Part shown: piece after piece, positions 6,947 through 8,822 of the stretch
Layout of the letters: each line of letters opens with the position of its first letter
Numbering within the stretch: the stretch's first letter is position 1
Assembly (NCBI GenBank): GCA_025356915.1
Contig: JANXQG010000306.1
Location: 1-8,822, forward strand
Source of the DNA: Planctomycetota bacterium
GTDB taxonomy: Bacteria; Planctomycetota; Planctomycetia; Pirellulales; Thermoguttaceae
Direction of reading: 5' to 3'
Length of the DNA stretch: 8,822 nucleotides
Translations under genes and position numbers: made by a program
The notes under the pieces: generated by a model
What the model was told of the DNA's origin: nothing
Database searches by the model: none
Seen by the model: only the letters and a program-made list of their open reading frames with translations

Positions 6947-8157
6947 GCTTTTCGTCCTTCGGTCGTGCTACCGTTGCAAAACCTGCAACAGAAAGGTTTG
7001 ATCAAGAAGTTGTGGATGAAGAAGTCCAATCCAGTCCAGCGACCCAGCACGGTCGAGGCAATCACCAACAGGGCGATCATCTCCACAAAATCCTTGTTTA
7101 CCAGCAACGCATGGCCTAACTGGGGTGGATCGAGCGGATAAACGCCCGGAAACGATGGCTGGCTCATGACCACGAAGAGCATGAACCCTGCCCCAGCCAG
7201 GGCTGCCGGACGGGTGAATAAACCGAGCATCAGGCACAAGCCGATGCCAAACAGCGACCAGGTCAGCAGGAAGGCCAACTGTTCGGTGCGTTTCCAGGAT
7301 AAAGGATTGGCACTCGCGGCAAATGGTCCGGTTGCGGCATGATTCTCGGCCAAGGAACTGAAGTCGATCGCGACCGCCGCGCCGATCGCTTCCTTGGCCT
7401 TCTCCGCTGGTTTCTTCGCTTCTGCCACGACCGGTTTTTTTGCATCAGCTTTTGCGGCCGCTTCTTTGTCAGCCAGCTTTACGGCTTCCACTTCGCTCTT
7501 CCGGTCTTTCCTCAGCAGGTCGAGCAGATCGCCCTTCAATGCGTTTTCTCGCGAGTCCAGATCCGAGATCCAACCCTTGGCCTCTTTGCGAAGATCCTGC
7601 ATCTCATCCCAACGCCGCTGTTTCTGGAACATCGTTCGGGGATCCGTCTCCCGTCCCTCCTCAAAACGCTTCAGCGACTCAAAATGGGCTTTGATTTTGT
7701 CGCCATTCTCTTTGACGAATTCGTTCAACCCACGGAGATGCCGTTCGTAGACTTTCTTGGCCTCGGCCTCCAGTCCCTGGTGAAGGCTATCCCCGGATGG
7801 CGGGGCCTCTTTACCAACCTTCGGGCGGTAAAAATCGACAAACCGTTGCCGAACGTCGTCCCACGACTTGGCCAATTTGAGCTGCTTCGTCGGTTTGTCT
7901 TCGGCATCTTTGCCGTCAACCTCGGCCAAATTGCCTTCCAACCGCTGGTGGCCGTCGATATCGGGCACCATGCCGTAGAAAATGCCAGCCATTGGCCCAC
8001 GGGCACCGGTAAGGAACCCTTCGGTCTCGCCGACGAACTGGTCGGCATGCCGAATTTTCCAAATTCCTTCATACAAAAAATGCCAGCCCAATGCCAGTCG
8101 CAGGACGACCAGCATGGTGACGGTTAAGACGCTAATGGTGAATTTGTTGGTATTCAG
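6943..8157 (-). CDS. DoxX-like membrane protein with a large charged insert after TM1; probable CTG start
   Basis: The protein is 404 residues from the proposed CTG start, or 390 from the first ATG (8113-8115). The membrane parts resemble DoxX/DoxD-type proteins, some of which are subunits of thiosulfate:quinone oxidoreductase. TM1 is near 9-30 (VLRLALGWHFLYEGIWK), TM2 near 293-313, TM3 near 318-337 and TM4 near 350-375. Between TM1 and TM2 lies an insert of roughly 250 residues. It is highly charged, probably helical, and ends in an Ala/Lys/Glu-rich stretch (about 222-260). With N and C termini inside, this insert would be periplasmic. The tail has a CCRFC cluster and basic residues. DoxX proteins are usually only about 130-180 residues long. 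CTG 8155-8157 is preferred because AAGGAGGT sits 5 bases upstream, whereas the ATG has no such site and would shorten TM1's lead-in. The role is unknown; coupling to the exported oxidoreductase is inference. Confidence 0.82.
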   Translation of the reverse strand: MNTNKFTISVLTVTMLVVLRLALGWHFLYEGIWKIRHADQFVGETEGFLTGARGPMAGIFYGMVPDIDGHQRLEGNLAEVDGKDAEDKPTKQLKLAKSWDDVRQRFVDFYRPKVGKEAPPSGDSLHQGLEAEAKKVYERHLRGLNEFVKENGDKIKAHFESLKRFEEGRETDPRTMFQKQRRWDEMQDLRKEAKGWISDLDSRENALKGDLLDLLRKDRKSEVEAVKLADKEAAAKADAKKPVVAEAKKPAEKAKEAIGAAVAIDFSSLAENHAATGPFAASANPLSWKRTEQLAFLLTWSLFGIGLCLMLGLFTRPAALAGAGFMLFVVMSQPSFPGVYPLDPPQLGHALLVNKDFVEMIALLVIASTVLGRWTGLDFFIHNFLIKPFCCRFCNGSTTEGRKA

Positions 8158-8162
8158 GGGAT

Positions 8163-8170
8163 ACCTCCTT
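8163..8170 (-). promoter_or_regulatory. Perfect Shine-Dalgarno that points to a CTG start
   Basis: On the minus strand this reads AAGGAGGT, complementary to the full anti-Shine-Dalgarno. It is followed by 5 bases and then an in-frame CTG (8155-8157). No ATG, GTG or TTG lies in frame within usable distance. The first in-frame ATG is 47 bases away from the end of this site. Confidence 0.7.
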
Positions 8171-8220
8171 CACTCCAGGAATTTATTCGAAAGGCGGGCG
8201 GGAAACGGATGTCGTGTGGT

Positions 8221-8248
8221 AAAAAATCCGAATTCAGGCGGAATTGGG
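8221..8248 (-). terminator. Rho-independent terminator-like hairpin after fmdB, or leader attenuator of the DoxX operon
   Basis: In the minus-strand RNA, an 8-base arm (8241-8248, CCCAAUUC) pairs with GAAUUCGG (8228-8235). Seven pairs and one C-C mismatch close a 5-base loop, and AUUUUUU follows directly. It lies about 126 bases after the FmdB-type stop and about 64 bases before the DoxX start. It could end the small upstream transcript. If the operon promoter lies at 8295-8300, it would instead sit in the operon leader. Confidence 0.5.
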
Positions 8249-8294
8249 CGGCCGAACCGCGGTAGGCAAATGCCGACAACTCCCAACCAGTACT

Positions 8295-8300
8295 ATTGTA
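8295..8300 (-). promoter_or_regulatory. Weak candidate -10 element for the DoxX operon
   Basis: On the minus strand this reads TACAAT, five of six matches to TATAAT, about 137 bases before the proposed CTG start. No convincing -35 box is seen at 16-18 bases. The same TACAATA-TAC string recurs before the FmdB-type gene, which is the main reason for listing it. Confidence 0.2.
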
Positions 8301-8374
8301 ATCGCTTTGTTGCCCACTTACTAGAGCGGCGAAAATATGGCTTGAACCTAATGCGCTGTGGGTGAAAATAGGAT

Positions 8375-8599
8375 TCAATGTCCCATGCCGCACATACCGC
8401 CACCGCACTGCCCCATGCCGCAACCGGCCTCGCGGCAGGGAAGTTCCTTCTTCTCGCTGCCAGAATGGGCGGCCGGCACGCTGAACGACTTCGTGAGGCG
8501 TGTCTTGCCGCAGGAGGGGCAAACCGGCTTCTCCTCGCCCCGGATCAAGAGTTCAAAATCGCTTTCGCAATCCTTGCAGGTATATTCGTAAATCGGCAT
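8375..8599 (-). CDS. FmdB-type zinc-ribbon regulatory/putative metal-binding protein with Cys/Met/Gly tail
   Basis: This 74-residue cytosolic protein starts MPIYEYTC, the hallmark of the FmdB/CxxC_CXXC_SSSS zinc-ribbon family. The ribbon cysteines are C8-x-x-C11 and C27-P-S-C30, followed by TKSFSVPA. Members are often annotated as putative regulators, but a precise function is not established. The C-terminus (residues 55-74) is rich in Cys, Met and Gly, with C55, C60, C65, C70 at regular five-residue spacing and a final histidine, so it may bind metal. ATG 8597-8599 is chosen because the family begins exactly there and AAGGA lies about 9 bases upstream; an ATG nine codons earlier lacks family support. 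The gene faces the same way as the DoxX operon, but a 217-base gap with a terminator-like hairpin separates them. Confidence 0.88.
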   Translation of the reverse strand: MPIYEYTCKDCESDFELLIRGEEKPVCPSCGKTRLTKSFSVPAAHSGSEKKELPCREAGCGMGQCGGGMCGMGH

Positions 8600-8649
8600 C
8601 GGATAAGATCCTTTCAACAATTCCATGGTCCAAATGGTTAAGATGTAGT

Positions 8650-8655
8650 ATTGTA
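8650..8655 (-). promoter_or_regulatory. Candidate -10 element for the FmdB-type gene
   Basis: On the minus strand this reads TACAAT (five of six matches to TATAAT), about 50 bases before the ATG, giving a plausible short leader. The -35 region (about 8672-8678) has no good match and borders the first heptamer repeat units, so this call is weak. Confidence 0.3.
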
Positions 8656-8679
8656 CCTATTTCCATGTAGAAAAGAATG

Positions 8680-8728
8680 TAGGAGTTAGAAGTTAGGAGT
8701 TAGAAGAAAATTTGAAAAAAGTTAGAAG
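8680..8728 (+). repeat. Inverted, degenerate heptamer units facing the main array
   Basis: Read on the plus strand, units of TTAGGAG or its variant TTAGAAG run head to tail from 8680 to 8706 (the first unit lacks its first T). After an AT-rich spacer (8707-8721), one more TTAGAAG lies at 8722-8728. These are reverse complements of the CTCCTAA units that follow, so the left and right blocks together form an imperfect inverted repeat able to fold as a hairpin or cruciform. The last unit and the first CTCCTAA are only two bases apart. Nothing coding was seen here. Confidence 0.85.
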
Positions 8729-8730
8729 AA

Positions 8731-8822
8731 CTCCTAACTCCTAACTCCTAACTCCTAACTCCTAACTCCTAACTCCTAACTCCTAACTCCTAACTCCTAA
8801 CTCCTAACTCCTAACTCCTAAC
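8731..8822 (+). repeat. Tandem array of the heptamer CTCCTAA, 13 perfect copies, running off the window
   Basis: Thirteen uninterrupted identical copies of CTCCTAA occupy 8731-8821, and a fourteenth begins at the final base. The true length is therefore unknown. A 7-base period cannot encode a simple protein repeat without cycling through all three frames, and no gene is seen. It resembles in style the short tandemly repeated heptamers known from cyanobacteria. Perfect copy identity suggests recent slippage expansion. The array also risks assembly collapse. Confidence 0.95.

Noticed and set aside
7339..8127. 262-codon plus-strand open frame opposite the DoxX gene
   Set aside because: Its Phe/Leu-rich text is the mirror of the Lys/Glu-rich insert on the coding strand and is not an independent membrane protein.
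8154..8522. 122-codon minus-strand frame spanning fmdB and the gap to DoxX
   Set aside because: It overlaps the zinc-ribbon gene out of frame and runs through the terminator hairpin. No domain or Shine-Dalgarno supports it.
8680..8822. CRISPR array or telomere-like repeat
   Set aside because: Units are 7 bases with no spacers, so it is not CRISPR. The similarity of TTAGGAG to telomeric repeats is superficial, and nothing suggests a chromosome end.

Overview
The window looks like a Planctomycetota chromosome, probably Pirellulales-like. This rests on the gene families rather than on any marker gene. It holds two tandem Gfo/Idh/MocA oxidoreductases, one with a Tat signal; a xylose-isomerase-like TIM barrel; a DoxX-type membrane protein with a very large soluble insert; a Uma2 protein; and a GTAGGTC-GGCTTTC-AGCC type interspersed palindrome of a kind I associate with planctomycete genomes. 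No rRNA, tRNA, transposase, phage gene or CRISPR array is visible.

Layout. Positions 112-1932 (+) encode a FucP-type sugar:proton symporter, preceded by a plausible sigma-70 promoter. A 214-base convergent intergenic stretch follows. From 8157 down to 2147 (-) lies a five-gene run: DoxX-like membrane protein, Tat-exported Gfo/Idh/MocA oxidoreductase, a second Gfo/Idh/MocA protein without signal peptide, a sugar-phosphate-isomerase/epimerase-like TIM barrel, and a Uma2 protein. The first two genes overlap as ATGA. The second and third are separated by a palindromic repeat. The third stops inside the Shine-Dalgarno of the fourth. Uma2 follows after 50 bases. Upstream at 8375-8599 (-) is a small FmdB-type zinc-ribbon gene, followed by a terminator-like hairpin. 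The window ends inside a tandem array of a 7-base repeat (CTCCTAA).

How the genes may work together (inference). The symporter would import a sugar. The exported oxidoreductase, cotranslated with the membrane DoxX protein, and the cytosolic oxidoreductase and TIM barrel would oxidise and isomerise sugar derivatives. No substrate can be read from the sequence.

Most notable points. The second oxidoreductase has lost both the EKP lysine and the DxxxH histidine, so it looks like a pseudoenzyme beside an almost canonical paralogue. The palindrome supplies the stop codon of the first oxidoreductase, and its two internal arm differences become G-U pairs only in the operon mRNA. The DoxX gene probably starts at CTG behind a perfect Shine-Dalgarno. 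Both membrane proteins carry long inserts predicted to be periplasmic.
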